DNA of 64,000 nucleotides from Methylobacterium sp. E-005 (GTDB taxonomy: Bacteria > Pseudomonadota > Alphaproteobacteria > Rhizobiales > Beijerinckiaceae): assembly GCF_022829725.1 (NCBI RefSeq), contig NZ_JAKSYG010000256.1:394686-458685 (forward strand), read 5' to 3'. The notes beneath the pieces are model-generated. The model saw nothing but the letters and a program-made list of their open reading frames with translations, was not told the DNA's origin and searched no databases. Made by a program: the position numbers and the translations under genes. Below, piece by piece: positions 27,165 to 35,904 of the stretch. The stretch's first letter is position 1; each line of letters opens with the position of its first letter.

Positions 27165-29255
27165 TCAGGCGAGGTGGAGGGCACTGACGGCGAGGTCGAT
27201 CGCCTTGATGGCGACGAACGGCACGAGGACGCCGCCGAGCCCGTAGATCAGCAGGTTTCGGCGCAGCAGCGCGGCGGCACCGACGGCGCGATAGGTCACG
27301 CCGCGCAGGGCGAGCGGGATCAGCGCCACGATGATCAGCGCGTTGAAGATGATCGCCGACAGGATCGCGCTCTGCAGCGAGGCCAGATGCATGACGTTGA
27401 GGGCCTGGAGTTGCGGGTACAGCCCGAGAAACATCGCCGGGATGATGGCGAAATACTTGGCGACGTCGTTGGCGATCGAGAAGGTCGTCAGCGCACCGCG
27501 GGTCATCAGCAGCTGCTTGCCGATGCCGACGATCTCGATGAGCTTCGTCGGATCGCTGTCGAGGTCGACCATGTTGCCGGCTTCGCGGGCCGCCACCGTG
27601 CCGGTGTTCATGGCGACGCCGACATCGGCCTGAGCCAAGGCCGGGGCGTCATTGGTGCCATCGCCGCACATGGCGACGAGCTTGCCGTCCGCCTGCTCCT
27701 TGCGGATCAGCGCCAGCTTGTCCTCCGGTGTGGCCTGGGCGAGGAAATCGTCGACGCCGGCTTCCGCCGCGATGGCGGCTGCGGTCATCGGATTGTCGCC
27801 GGTGATCATCACCGTGCGGATGCCCATCCGGCGCAGCTCCGCGAAGCGTTCGCGGATGCCGCCCTTCACGATGTCCTTCAGGGTGACGACGCCGAGCAGC
27901 CGCCCGTCGCGGGCCACCGCGAGCGGCGTGCCGCCGGCCTTGGCGATCGTCTCCGCGATGGTCCGGATCTCGATCGCCGCTTGGCTGTCGGCCGCCGTCT
28001 GGAAGGCGAGCGCCGCATTCGAGCCCCGGCTCGGCACGGGCTGGCCGGACAGCGAGGCGATCACCGCGTCGACGGCGCCCTTGCGGATGGACGCGCCCTC
28101 CAGGTCGACGCCCGACATGCGCGACTGCGCGGTGAAGGGAACGAAGGTGGCGTTAAGTCCCGCCATATCGCGGGCGCGGATGCCGTACGTCTCCTTGGCG
28201 AGCACCACGATGGAGCGGCCTTCCGGCGTCTCGTCGGCCAGCGAGGCGAGTTGGGCGGCATCGGCCAGTTCCTGCTCGGTGACGCCCCGGACCGGCCGGA
28301 ACTCCGTGGCCTGCCGGTTGCCGAGGGTGATGGTGCCGGTCTTGTCGAGGAGCAGCGTGTCGACGTCGCCCGCGGCCTCGACCGCCCGGCCCGACATGGC
28401 GAGCACGTTGAACCGGACCAGCCGGTCCATGCCGGCGATGCCGATGGCCGAGAGCAGGGCGCCGATCGTGGTTGGGATCAGGGTCACGAAAAGCGCGACC
28501 AGCACGATCACGGGTATCGACCCGCCCGCGTAGCTCGCGAAGCTCGGGATCGAGGCCACTGCAAAGACGAATACGAGGGTCAGGCCGGCGAGCAGGATGT
28601 TGAGCGCAATCTCGTTCGGCGTCTTCTGCCGCGAGGCGCCTTCGACCAGCGCGATCATGCGGTCGACGAAGGTCGAACCGGCAGCCGCGGTGATGCGGAC
28701 CTTGATCGCGTCGGAGAGCACCTGCGTCCCGCCGGTCACCGCCGAGCGGTCGCCGCCGGATTCACGGATCACCGGGGCGGATTCACCCGTGATGGCGGCT
28801 TCGTTCACGGAAGCGACCCCCTCGATCACCTCGCCGTCGGAGGGGATCAGGTCGCCGGCCTCCACGAGGACGACGTCGCCGACCTTGAGCGAGGTGCCGG
28901 ACACACGCTCGTAGTTGTGGCCCAGGCCGCTCAGCCGCTTGGCCGTCATCTCGGTGCGGGTACGCCGCAGGCTCTCGGCCTGCGCCTTGCCACGGCCCTC
29001 CGCCAGCGCCTCGGCGAAGTTGGCGAAGATCAGGGTGAACCACAGCCAGAGAATGATCTGGCCAGAGAAGGCGAGGTCGTTGCCGCCGGTGGCGAGGTCG
29101 CGGGCGAACAGGACCGTCGTGAGAGCGGCCACGACCTCGACCACGAACATGACCGGGTTTCGGATCATCGCCCGCGGATCGAGTTTTCGGATGGAGCCGA
29201 GGAGGGCCGGCCCGACCAGGGCGGCGCTGAACAGGGAGGATGTCTGACGCGACAT
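27165..29255 (-). CDS. kdpB: potassium-transporting P-type ATPase KdpB
   Basis: The 696-residue catalytic subunit of KdpFABC. The phosphorylated Asp304 is in LLLDKTGTIT. The actuator loop has TGES (residues 156-159), whose serine is the inhibitory phosphorylation site in E. coli KdpB. GDGTNDAPALAQADVGVAMN is intact, as are about seven membrane helices. ATG at 29255 with AGGGAGG a few bases upstream. A 9-bp-stem hairpin lies just before the gene. Confidence 0.97.
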   Translation of the reverse strand: MSRQTSSLFSAALVGPALLGSIRKLDPRAMIRNPVMFVVEVVAALTTVLFARDLATGGNDLAFSGQIILWLWFTLIFANFAEALAEGRGKAQAESLRRTRTEMTAKRLSGLGHNYERVSGTSLKVGDVVLVEAGDLIPSDGEVIEGVASVNEAAITGESAPVIRESGGDRSAVTGGTQVLSDAIKVRITAAAGSTFVDRMIALVEGASRQKTPNEIALNILLAGLTLVFVFAVASIPSFASYAGGSIPVIVLVALFVTLIPTTIGALLSAIGIAGMDRLVRFNVLAMSGRAVEAAGDVDTLLLDKTGTITLGNRQATEFRPVRGVTEQELADAAQLASLADETPEGRSIVVLAKETYGIRARDMAGLNATFVPFTAQSRMSGVDLEGASIRKGAVDAVIASLSGQPVPSRGSNAALAFQTAADSQAAIEIRTIAETIAKAGGTPLAVARDGRLLGVVTLKDIVKGGIRERFAELRRMGIRTVMITGDNPMTAAAIAAEAGVDDFLAQATPEDKLALIRKEQADGKLVAMCGDGTNDAPALAQADVGVAMNTGTVAAREAGNMVDLDSDPTKLIEIVGIGKQLLMTRGALTTFSIANDVAKYFAIIPAMFLGLYPQLQALNVMHLASLQSAILSAIIFNALIIVALIPLALRGVTYRAVGAAALLRRNLLIYGLGGVLVPFVAIKAIDLAVSALHLA

Positions 29256-29280
29256 GGAGAATGCCCGAGGGGGTGGGGGA

Positions 29281-29301
29281 GCCCGGCGCGGCGCGCCGGG
29301 C
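29281..29301 (-). promoter_or_regulatory. intercistronic hairpin in the kdp operon
   Basis: A perfect inverted repeat with a 9-bp stem (GCCCGGCGC and its complement) and a 3-nt loop lies between the small membrane ORF and kdpB. It is 26 bp before the kdpB start. The stem is all G/C and has no U-tract, so it is more likely an mRNA processing, stability or translational control element than a full terminator. Confidence 0.5.
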
Positions 29302-29311
29302 GTGGTGGGGA

Positions 29312-29503
29312 TCAGGGGGCCAGCAGGCCGCTGCTCACGGCGTAGGCCGCGAGCAGCGCGAAGCCGCCGAGCAGCACGACGCCCGAGAGTGCGAGCACGA
29401 GATCGGAGGTCCGCACCGGCTGCGCTCGGCCGCGCCGGGGCGGCGGCCGATGCAGCACGAGGTGGTGGCGCGGCATGCGCCGGGAGGGGAGGGCGCGCGG
29501 CAT
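29312..29503 (-). CDS. small single-pass membrane protein between kdpA and kdpB
   Basis: A 63-residue protein whose first ~32 residues are Arg/Pro/His-rich and whose second half is one long hydrophobic helix (LVLALSGVVLLGGFALLAAY). It starts one base after the kdpA stop codon, on the same strand, and ends 56 bp before kdpB, so it is translated with the pump. An internal ATG at codon 10 is an alternative start. It is not KdpF, which is found at the head of the operon. Function is unknown; a structural or regulatory peptide of the Kdp complex is plausible. Confidence 0.6.
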   Translation of the reverse strand: MPRALPSRRMPRHHLVLHRPPPRRGRAQPVRTSDLVLALSGVVLLGGFALLAAYAVSSGLLAP

Positions 29504-29504
29504 C

Positions 29505-31220
29505 TCAGCCCCCCGTGGCGAAGGTCTGGCCGGCCGCGCCCGCGAGGTGCTCGACCACGGGACCGAGCGCCAACGAGGGGAAGAAGGTCAGGCCGCCGAT
29601 GATCAGGATCACGCCGACGAGCAGCCCGATGAACAGGCCGCCATGGGTCGGGAGCGTCCCGGCCGAGGCCGGTACCCGCTTCTTCGCCGCGAGCGAGCCC
29701 GCGATGGCGAGCACCGGGATCTTCACGAAGAACCGGCCAACCAGCATGCCGATGGCCAGCGTGCTGTTGTAGAACACCGTGTTGGCCGTCAGGCCGCCGA
29801 AGGCCGAGCCGTTATTGGCCGCCGCCGACGTGTAGGCGTAGAGGATCTCCGAGAAGCCGTGCGGCCCGGCATTGGCCGGGCCTGAGAGGCCCGCGGGCAG
29901 CACCGTCGCGAGCGCGGTGAAGCCCAGCATCATCAGCGGCAGGCAGAGGATGCCGAGCATCGCCATCTTCACCTCCTTCGCCTCGATCTTCTTGCCGAGG
30001 TATTCGGGGGTGCGGCCGACCATCAGGCCCGCCACGAAGATTGCCACGATGACGAAGATCAGCATGCCGTAGAGTCCGGCGCCGACACCGCCGATGATGA
30101 CCTCGCCGAGTTGCATGTTCACCAGCGGGATCAGGCCGCCGAGCGCCGTGAACGAGTCGTGCATGGCGTTGACGGCGCCGCAGGAGGCCGCGGTGGTGAT
30201 CACCGCGAACAGCGCCGAGGCTGCAATGCCGAAGCGGGTCTCCTTGCCCTCCATGTTGCCGCCGGTCAGCCCGAAACTGTTCAGGACGGAGCTGCCGTTG
30301 GCCTCGGCCCAGTAGGTGATGAGGACGCCCGCAAGGAACAGGAGCCCCATGGCGCCGAGGATCGCCCAGCCCTGGCGCTCGTCGCCGACCATGCGGCCGA
30401 AGACGTTGGTGAGCGCGGCGCCGATCGCGAAGATCGAGACCATCTGGACGAAGTTCGACAGCGCCGTGGGGTTCTCGAACGGATGCGCGGCGTTGGCGTT
30501 GAAGAAGCCGCCGCCATTGGTGCCGAGCATCTTGATTGCCACCTGGCTTGCGACCGGGCCCAGCGCGATCGTCTGCTTGGCCCCCTCCAGTGTCGTGGCG
30601 TCGGCATAGGGCGACAGCGTCTGCGGTATGCCCTGCCACACGAGAAACAGCGTGTAGGGGATGCAGATCGGCAGCAGCACGTAGAGGGTGGCGCGGGTCA
30701 CATCGACCCAGAACGAGCCGATCGTGCCGGCGGAGGCGCGACTGAAGCCGCGGATCAGCGCGATCGCCACCGCGATGCCGGTCGCCGCCGACAGGAAGTT
30801 CTGGTGCGTCAGGCCCAGCATCTGCGACAGGTACGAGAGCGTGGTCTCGCCCCCGTAGGACTGCCAGTTGGTATTGGTGATGAAGCTGGTCGACGTATTG
30901 AACGCGAGGTCCGGCGCCACCGCGGTCTGATCGGCCGGGTTCAAGGGCAGGACAGCCTGCAGCCGCAGGATCGCGTAGAGCACCGCGAAGCCCAGTACGT
31001 GGAACAGGATGACCGCCCCCGTATAGGCGAGCCAGTGCTGCTCCTGGCGGGCATCGATGCCCGAAACGCGGTAGAGCCCGCGCTCGATGGGTCCGAGAAC
31101 GGGCGAGAGAAAGGTGCGCTCTCCGGTGAAGACGCGGGTCATGTAAGACCCGAGGGGCTTCACGAGCGCCAGAACGACCGCGCAATAGAGCGCGATCTGG
31201 ATCCAGCCGTTGAGGTTCAT
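29505..31220 (-). CDS. kdpA: potassium-transporting ATPase KdpA subunit
   Basis: The 571-residue channel-like, K+-binding subunit of KdpFABC, related to Trk/Ktr channels. Selectivity-filter-type repeats are visible: FNTSTSFITNTNWQSYGGET, then MLGTNGGGFFNANAAHPFEN, then TSAAANNGSAFGGLTANT. The ATG at 31220, preceded by a GGAGGG-like site (TCCCTCCC on the given strand), is the family start. The frame runs on upstream but that part is not KdpA. Multiple membrane helices span the length. Confidence 0.97.
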   Translation of the reverse strand: MNLNGWIQIALYCAVVLALVKPLGSYMTRVFTGERTFLSPVLGPIERGLYRVSGIDARQEQHWLAYTGAVILFHVLGFAVLYAILRLQAVLPLNPADQTAVAPDLAFNTSTSFITNTNWQSYGGETTLSYLSQMLGLTHQNFLSAATGIAVAIALIRGFSRASAGTIGSFWVDVTRATLYVLLPICIPYTLFLVWQGIPQTLSPYADATTLEGAKQTIALGPVASQVAIKMLGTNGGGFFNANAAHPFENPTALSNFVQMVSIFAIGAALTNVFGRMVGDERQGWAILGAMGLLFLAGVLITYWAEANGSSVLNSFGLTGGNMEGKETRFGIAASALFAVITTAASCGAVNAMHDSFTALGGLIPLVNMQLGEVIIGGVGAGLYGMLIFVIVAIFVAGLMVGRTPEYLGKKIEAKEVKMAMLGILCLPLMMLGFTALATVLPAGLSGPANAGPHGFSEILYAYTSAAANNGSAFGGLTANTVFYNSTLAIGMLVGRFFVKIPVLAIAGSLAAKKRVPASAGTLPTHGGLFIGLLVGVILIIGGLTFFPSLALGPVVEHLAGAAGQTFATGG

Positions 31221-31243
31221 GGGAGGGAGTCCTGCGGGGCCAC

Positions 31244-31333
31244 TCAGAACCGCTCGGGGCGGACGAGGGCGTAGGTGAGGTAGACGAGGAGGCCCGCAGT
31301 CACGCAGGCGCCGAAGGCGAGGTCGAGGGTCAT
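31244..31333 (-). CDS. kdpF: KdpF small subunit of the potassium-transporting ATPase
   Basis: A 29-residue peptide, too short for routine gene finding: it starts MTLDLAFGACVTAGLLVYLT and ends with YALVRPERF. The single hydrophobic helix followed by a PERF-type C-terminus is the signature of KdpF, which stabilises the KdpFABC complex in E. coli. It lies 23 bp upstream of kdpA on the same strand, exactly where kdpF is expected. A GAGG-like ribosome site precedes the ATG. Confidence 0.88.
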   Translation of the reverse strand: MTLDLAFGACVTAGLLVYLTYALVRPERF

Positions 31334-31344
31334 CGCGGCCTCCC

Positions 31345-31428
31345 TCAGAGCCGGTCGCACAGGGCGGCGTAGCCGGCCGAGGCCGCGAAGAAGGCGAGCC
31401 CTCCGGCGATGAAGACGATGTCGAACAT
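31345..31428 (-). CDS. 27-residue membrane peptide at the head of the kdp operon
   Basis: A 27-residue peptide, MFDIVFIAGGLAFFAASAGY followed by AALCDRL, made of one hydrophobic helix and a short C-terminal CDRL tail. It ends 11 bp before the kdpF start and is co-directional, so it is the first cistron of the operon. Similar micro-ORFs ending in a C-D-R-L-like tail occur ahead of kdpF in other alphaproteobacteria from memory; this was not checked. A possible second KdpF-like or regulatory peptide. Confidence 0.6.
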   Translation of the reverse strand: MFDIVFIAGGLAFFAASAGYAALCDRL

Positions 31429-31689
31429 GGTGGTCTGATCCGGTTCGGCGGACCGGCCGCGGAGGCTCCGCAACCGGCCTTGGCCAAGTCGGAGGATGAT
31501 CGGAAATCGCGTTAGGGTTCGAGCGCGGACCGGGGGCGTCGGTCTCAGGATCGCATTAGGATTTGCGACCGTGGCGTGCGCCGGACGCGCAGGCCGACAC
31601 CGACTTCTGATTGCAACTATCTCGCGGCAATCCGCGACGCGATCACTTCGCCGGGAGCCGCAGGGCAGTCGACCTTGCAAGAAGGGCTC

Positions 31690-31710
31690 AGATTGGATTA
31701 GTTCCAATCT
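31690..31710. promoter_or_regulatory. 21-bp palindrome, candidate operator
   Basis: AGATTGGA at 31690-31697 and its exact complement TCCAATCT at 31703-31710 are separated by 5 bp. The palindrome ends 3 bp before the ATG at 31714. It lies in the divergent space between the kdp operon and the small winged-helix-like gene, so it could be that protein's own operator or a hairpin masking its start. Function is inferred. Confidence 0.45.
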
Positions 31711-31713
31711 ACG

Positions 31714-31989
31714 ATGTTCGATGCGGAATCATCACCGGCTTGGCGCGCTCTGACACTGGGGCAGCAGATGATGCTGCGCCGGTTGGATCGTGAGGGCTCC
31801 CTGCCGTCGCCCGGCCCCTGGGAGATGCGCACCGTCCGGTCCCTCCTCGCCCGCGGGCTGGTAAGACCCAGACGGCCCGGAGACGAAACCGCGGGCCTCT
31901 GGTTCCTGAGCGCGAAGGGCAGCCGTATCCTGCCGCGGGACACCGATGCCTCAGGCCAGGTCCGCATCCCATTCTCGCCGAGCCCCTGA
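31714..31989 (+). CDS. hypothetical protein, possibly winged-helix
   Basis: A 91-residue soluble protein. LGQQMMLRRLDREGSLPSPG, then WEMRTVRSLLARGLVRPRR, then GLWFLSAKGSRILP read like the helix-turn-helix and wing of a small MarR/PadR-style DNA-binding domain, but no named family is recognised. The ATG at 31714 has no clear ribosome site; ATG at 31768 is an alternative. It ends 5 bp before the Fe/Mn transporter gene and is probably co-transcribed with it. A DNA-binding role would fit the palindrome at its start. Confidence 0.6.
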   Translation: MFDAESSPAWRALTLGQQMMLRRLDREGSLPSPGPWEMRTVRSLLARGLVRPRRPGDETAGLWFLSAKGSRILPRDTDASGQVRIPFSPSP

Positions 31990-31994
31990 CCACG

Positions 31995-32690
31995 ATGCGC
32001 CCCGTCCATATCGAGCGGCACCTGATCGACCGGATCGGCTGGCTGCGTGCCGCGGTGCTCGGCGCCAATGACGGCCTCGTCTCCACTGCGAGCCTGATCG
32101 TTGGCGTCGCGGCATCCGCGGCCGGGCCCGGCGAGGTTCTGGTCGCCGGTTGCGCCGGGCTCGTGGCGGGAGCCATGTCGATGGCTGCGGGCGAGTACGT
32201 TTCGGTCAGCTCGCAGGCCGACACCGAGCGAGCCGATCTCGAGCGGGAGCGCGGCGAACTCGCGAGCGATCCCGCGGCCGAACGGGAGGAACTCGCCCGG
32301 ATCTATGTTGACCGGGGCCTCGACCACGCTTTGGCCCTCCAAGTCGCCGATCAGCTCATGGCGAAGGATGCCCTCGGCGCCCATGCACGCGACGAGCTTG
32401 GCATCTCGGAGATCACGGCGGCCCGTCCCGTCCAGGCGGCCCTGACGTCGGCCGCCACCTTCTCGGCCGGCGCCGCCATGCCGCTGATCGTGGCGGCTGC
32501 GTCGCCGGGACCGATCGCGGTCTACACGGTATCGGGGGCCTCGCTACTGTTCCTGGCCGTGCTCGGCGCCCTGGGCGCGAAGGCGGGCGGCGCCCCGCTG
32601 GTGCGGGCCACGGCGCGCGTGACCTTCTGGGGGGCGCTCGCCATGGCGGTCACCGCCGGGATCGGAAGCCTCGTCGGCAAGGCCGTCTGA
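31995..32690 (+). CDS. VIT1/CCC1-family Fe2+/Mn2+ transporter
   Basis: A 231-residue membrane protein with the VIT/CCC1 layout. The N-terminal helix pair contains WLRAAVLGANDGLVSTASLI (the conserved GANDG signature) and AGAMSMAAGEYVSVSSQADTE (GEY.S motif). A cytosolic charged helical region (about 75-135) and C-terminal helices follow. Relatives move Fe2+ or Mn2+ out of the cytoplasm or into stores. The small upstream ORF likely shares its transcript. Metal choice cannot be told from sequence. Confidence 0.93.
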   Translation: MRPVHIERHLIDRIGWLRAAVLGANDGLVSTASLIVGVAASAAGPGEVLVAGCAGLVAGAMSMAAGEYVSVSSQADTERADLERERGELASDPAAEREELARIYVDRGLDHALALQVADQLMAKDALGAHARDELGISEITAARPVQAALTSAATFSAGAAMPLIVAAASPGPIAVYTVSGASLLFLAVLGALGAKAGGAPLVRATARVTFWGALAMAVTAGIGSLVGKAV

Positions 32691-32855
32691 CGAAGCCGAG
32701 AGGCCGCGCGCCCCCGACGGCTGAGAATTGCGGGCGACGATGGACAACCGGACGTAACAACGCGGCTTCCTCGTTCTCTTGCGTGGGCGTCCGGCTGCGG
32801 CAATGGTCGCGGGCGGATCCGGCTCGGAGGAGGCCGGACCGCCACAGGGATCGCC

Positions 32856-34424
32856 ATGGGACGCTTTCCAGGCGCCGTCGCGCTACTGGTCGTCGCGCTC
32901 GGCGGGAATGCCGCGCAAGCCGCGGTGGCCCGGCTCGAGATCACCGACCGGCAGCCCTACGGCACGTTCGGGGCGGGGGACTACGTCCGTCTCGACGGTA
33001 CGGTGCATGGGGAACTCGCGCCGGATGAGGCGGGCATTCCCGACCTCGACAAGGCGGAGCGCACCCCGGACGGCAAGGTCGCTTACGCGGCGCGCATCAT
33101 CCTGTTCATCCCGTCCGATCCGGCCGCCGGCAACGGCGCGCTGCTGGTCGACGTGCCCAATCGCGGTAACGCCTACGCGAACGCGCTCTACAACAGCCCC
33201 CGCACCCGTCCGATGCAATCCGGCAACCTCGAGCCCGGCACCGGCTTCCTGGAGGATCGCGGCTATGCAGTCGCAGAGGTCTATTGGGAGCTCGGCCGCG
33301 GGGCTGATCTCCCGGCCTTTACCGACGGGGACGGCAAGCGGCGTTTCGTCGAGGGCGTCGGCTTCGCGATCGTGCGCGATGCTGCCGATTTCCTGGCCCA
33401 CGCAGCGGCCGACTCGGCCGGGACACGCAACCCGCTCACCGGAGCGATCAACCGGACGATCGGCACCGGCAAATCCCAGGACGGCCGGTTCCTCAAGACG
33501 TTCTTGTTGCACGGCTTCAACGTCGTGCAGGGGCGGCGTGTGTTCGACGGCCTGCACGTCTTCGTGTCAGGCGCAGGGTTGCTGCCGATTCTGCAATCCG
33601 GCACCGGTCCGCATTCGAGCGGCGACAAGACACCGAACTTCGCGGATCCCGAATTCCCCGGCGTCAACGACGGGCCGCTGACGATCGGCGAGATCGTCAA
33701 GACAGTCGAGGCGCGGGGGGAAGTGTCGCCCAAGATGATGCTGCTTAACTCAACCGTCGATTACGCCTCACTGCGTGCTTCATTGGGCCGGACCGGCGCG
33801 CACGGCACCGCCGATCTTCCGCTGCCAGCGAATGTGCGGATGTACGACGTTGCCGGGGCTTCGCACGTCACGGTGGTGAAGTCGGAGAGTTGCTCGCTCC
33901 CACCCGGGCGCCTCGATTGGGTGCCCGTGGCCCGGGCGACACTCCAGCGGCTCGATGGATGGGTGGCGCGCAATGCGCCACCGCCCGCGACGCGGCTGAT
34001 GCCGTTGCAACCCGCTCCGGGGGATCCGAACGTCCTGCAGGCGCCGAGGGCGCTCGCCGAGGCGGTCGTGCAGGTGCCGCAGCGCGACGCTGACGGTAAC
34101 CCGATCGGCGGCGTGCGGCTACCGGACATCGCGGTCCCGCTGGGGGTTCATGGCGGTCAAAACGCGCCGCTCACCCAATTCACCTGCTCTCTGGTCGGCG
34201 CGTATCAACCGTTCGCGCGGAACAGTGACGGCAACGATACCGGCCGGCCGTCGCTGGCCGAGCGGTACAGCAATCAGCAGGACTACGAGAATCGCGTCCG
34301 CGCCGCCGCCCGTACCGCGCAGGTCGAGGGGTTTCTGCTGCCTGCGGATGTCGCGGTGATCGTCAACGCAGCCGCCGAAACCCCGCTGTTCGGCCACCAC
34401 GGGGAAACGGCACCGCCGCGCTGA
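32856..34424 (+). CDS. exported alpha/beta hydrolase domain-containing protein
   Basis: A 522-residue protein with a signal peptide (about 1-22, ending AAQA). The rest resembles the bacterial 'alpha/beta hydrolase domain' family found in many proteobacteria. Recognisable stretches are DGKVAYAARIILFIPSDPA, then LLVDVPNRGNAYANALYN, then VFVSGAGLLPILQSGTGPHS, then GASHVTVVKS (a possible catalytic His region). Substrate is unknown. It converges on the beta-propeller gene, sharing a hairpin at their ends. Confidence 0.8.
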   Translation: MGRFPGAVALLVVALGGNAAQAAVARLEITDRQPYGTFGAGDYVRLDGTVHGELAPDEAGIPDLDKAERTPDGKVAYAARIILFIPSDPAAGNGALLVDVPNRGNAYANALYNSPRTRPMQSGNLEPGTGFLEDRGYAVAEVYWELGRGADLPAFTDGDGKRRFVEGVGFAIVRDAADFLAHAAADSAGTRNPLTGAINRTIGTGKSQDGRFLKTFLLHGFNVVQGRRVFDGLHVFVSGAGLLPILQSGTGPHSSGDKTPNFADPEFPGVNDGPLTIGEIVKTVEARGEVSPKMMLLNSTVDYASLRASLGRTGAHGTADLPLPANVRMYDVAGASHVTVVKSESCSLPPGRLDWVPVARATLQRLDGWVARNAPPPATRLMPLQPAPGDPNVLQAPRALAEAVVQVPQRDADGNPIGGVRLPDIAVPLGVHGGQNAPLTQFTCSLVGAYQPFARNSDGNDTGRPSLAERYSNQQDYENRVRAAARTAQVEGFLLPADVAVIVNAAAETPLFGHHGETAPPR

Positions 34425-34448
34425 GCGCCGCGCTTCAGCGCGGCGCTC
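34423..34448. terminator. bidirectional terminator-like hairpin
   Basis: An 11-bp perfect inverted repeat (GAGCGCCGCGC and its complement) with a 4-nt loop spans the junction of two convergent genes. It begins within the stop codon of the hydrolase gene, and the loop contains the stop codon of the propeller gene. No long T-run follows, as is common in high-GC genomes, but position and symmetry favour termination in both directions. Confidence 0.55.
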
Positions 34449-35634
34449 CTCCGGTCGAACCCGTCACATCCCCCGGGCCGGCCTTGATCGCCCAGAGCTC
34501 CGTCGGCAGGCTGATCGGCGCGCCGGGCTTGTAATCGGCCGAATCCTGGATGTGCGAGGTGGTCACGTAGATCGTGCCGTCCGGCCCCTCGCTGAACGTG
34601 TCGGGCCAGCGCAGCCGTGAATCCTGGACCAGGGTGGTGAGGCTCGCTCCCGTCTGCGACAGGTCGCGCACCTTCACGGCGTTGTCCTGCGGGGAGGTCA
34701 CGTACATCCGCCCATCCTTGCGGGCGATCAGCAGGCCGTCAGCGGGGCCGTTCTCGCCGACCGTCGTGATCTTCCCGCTCAGCGTCCGGTCGCTCAGCAT
34801 TTCGGGTACGAAGGAGGAGGTGGCCCAGCCGGTGAGCGCGTCGGTCGGCAGGCTGTAGAGCGTCTTGCCCTTGATCGCCTGCCAGTACAGCGTCTTGCCG
34901 TCGGGCGAGAGGGCGATGCCGTCCGCCGCGAAGTTCACGCCGCGCCCGTCGGGGCGGCGCAGCGGCTTGCCGTCGTACTGAACGGTAACGCCCTTGTCCG
35001 GCATGGTCGAGGCATGGCCCGACAGCACGCGCTTGGCCGAGCCGCTGTCGAGATCGACGACGATCAGCGCGCCCTCCGCGCCGGAATCGGTCAGGTAAGC
35101 GGTCTTCCCGTCGGGGGCGATGCGCACGTCGTTGATGTAGGAGGCCTGCAGGACGGTGCTGGTGTCGAACGGGATGGTCTTCACGACTTGGTTGGTCTTC
35201 AGGTCGATGCCGACGAGCTTGGGGCCGTCCTTGATGACATGCGCCATCGCGGGGGCGGCCGCGTCGACCACCCAGAGTCTGTCCTGCTGATCGGCCACGA
35301 CACTCTGCACGCAGACGAAGTGGGTCTTGGGGTCGACCGTGTCGGATTTCGCGTTGCGCCAGCCGTTCCAGTCCTCGTTCGGGAAGGGCACGGGTTTGCC
35401 GTCCTTCAGCTCGGCAACCGAGACCGGGGCATCCTCGCTCCAGCGCGGGAAGTTGACGAAGATGCGCCCATCCTTGCTCACGGTGATGCCCGTGACCTGA
35501 TGGTCGAAGTGCGCCACCTGCGAGAGTGTCGCCTGTCCAGCGGTCTGCTGGGACGAGGCAGGCACCGGTAGAAGCGCCACGCCCGATAGCAACGCGAGAG
35601 CGAGCCCGGGACGAAAGTCGACGGGGAACTTCAT
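34435..35634 (-). CDS. exported beta-propeller protein, major royal jelly/yellow-like (SMP-30-type)
   Basis: A 399-residue secreted protein. The signal peptide covers about residues 1-26 (LALALLSGVALLPVPASSQQ). Propeller blades follow with repeating DGRIFV, DGKTAYL, DGKTLYW and DGTIYVT units. The sequence HFDHQVTGITVSKDGRIFVN with FPRWSEDAPVSVAELKDG is typical of bacterial royal-jelly/yellow proteins. Some propellers of this group are lactonases, but activity is not shown. The ATG at 35634 (hydrophobic start MKFPVD) is favoured over one three codons upstream. Confidence 0.82.
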   Translation of the reverse strand: MKFPVDFRPGLALALLSGVALLPVPASSQQTAGQATLSQVAHFDHQVTGITVSKDGRIFVNFPRWSEDAPVSVAELKDGKPVPFPNEDWNGWRNAKSDTVDPKTHFVCVQSVVADQQDRLWVVDAAAPAMAHVIKDGPKLVGIDLKTNQVVKTIPFDTSTVLQASYINDVRIAPDGKTAYLTDSGAEGALIVVDLDSGSAKRVLSGHASTMPDKGVTVQYDGKPLRRPDGRGVNFAADGIALSPDGKTLYWQAIKGKTLYSLPTDALTGWATSSFVPEMLSDRTLSGKITTVGENGPADGLLIARKDGRMYVTSPQDNAVKVRDLSQTGASLTTLVQDSRLRWPDTFSEGPDGTIYVTTSHIQDSADYKPGAPISLPTELWAIKAGPGDVTGSTGGAPR

Positions 35635-35904
35635 GGTGCGCACTCCGAGGGATTCGGCGGGCCAACGCGTCAGGGGGCGGCTGGGGTCCCGCGGGCCCTA
35701 ACGTGGACCGACCGGACAGCGTGGCCGGACGGGGCGGTGGTGCGGTTCAGAATCGTCTCGAAGGTCTAGTGTAGTTCCGTAAGGGGCCGGCCTTCGTATG
35801 GCTGACGACCTCACCTTCCATCGGATGAGGGGCGAGGGCCGGATCCTGGCGGTGCAGCCCGTCCGGGCTGAGCGATCACTGGGATGGCGGTCGGTGTTGC
35901 AACG

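Noticed and set aside
27087..29345. 752-codon + strand frame opposite kdpB
   Set aside because: Antisense shadow of kdpB; composition is Arg/Asp/Gly/His-rich and unlike any protein family.
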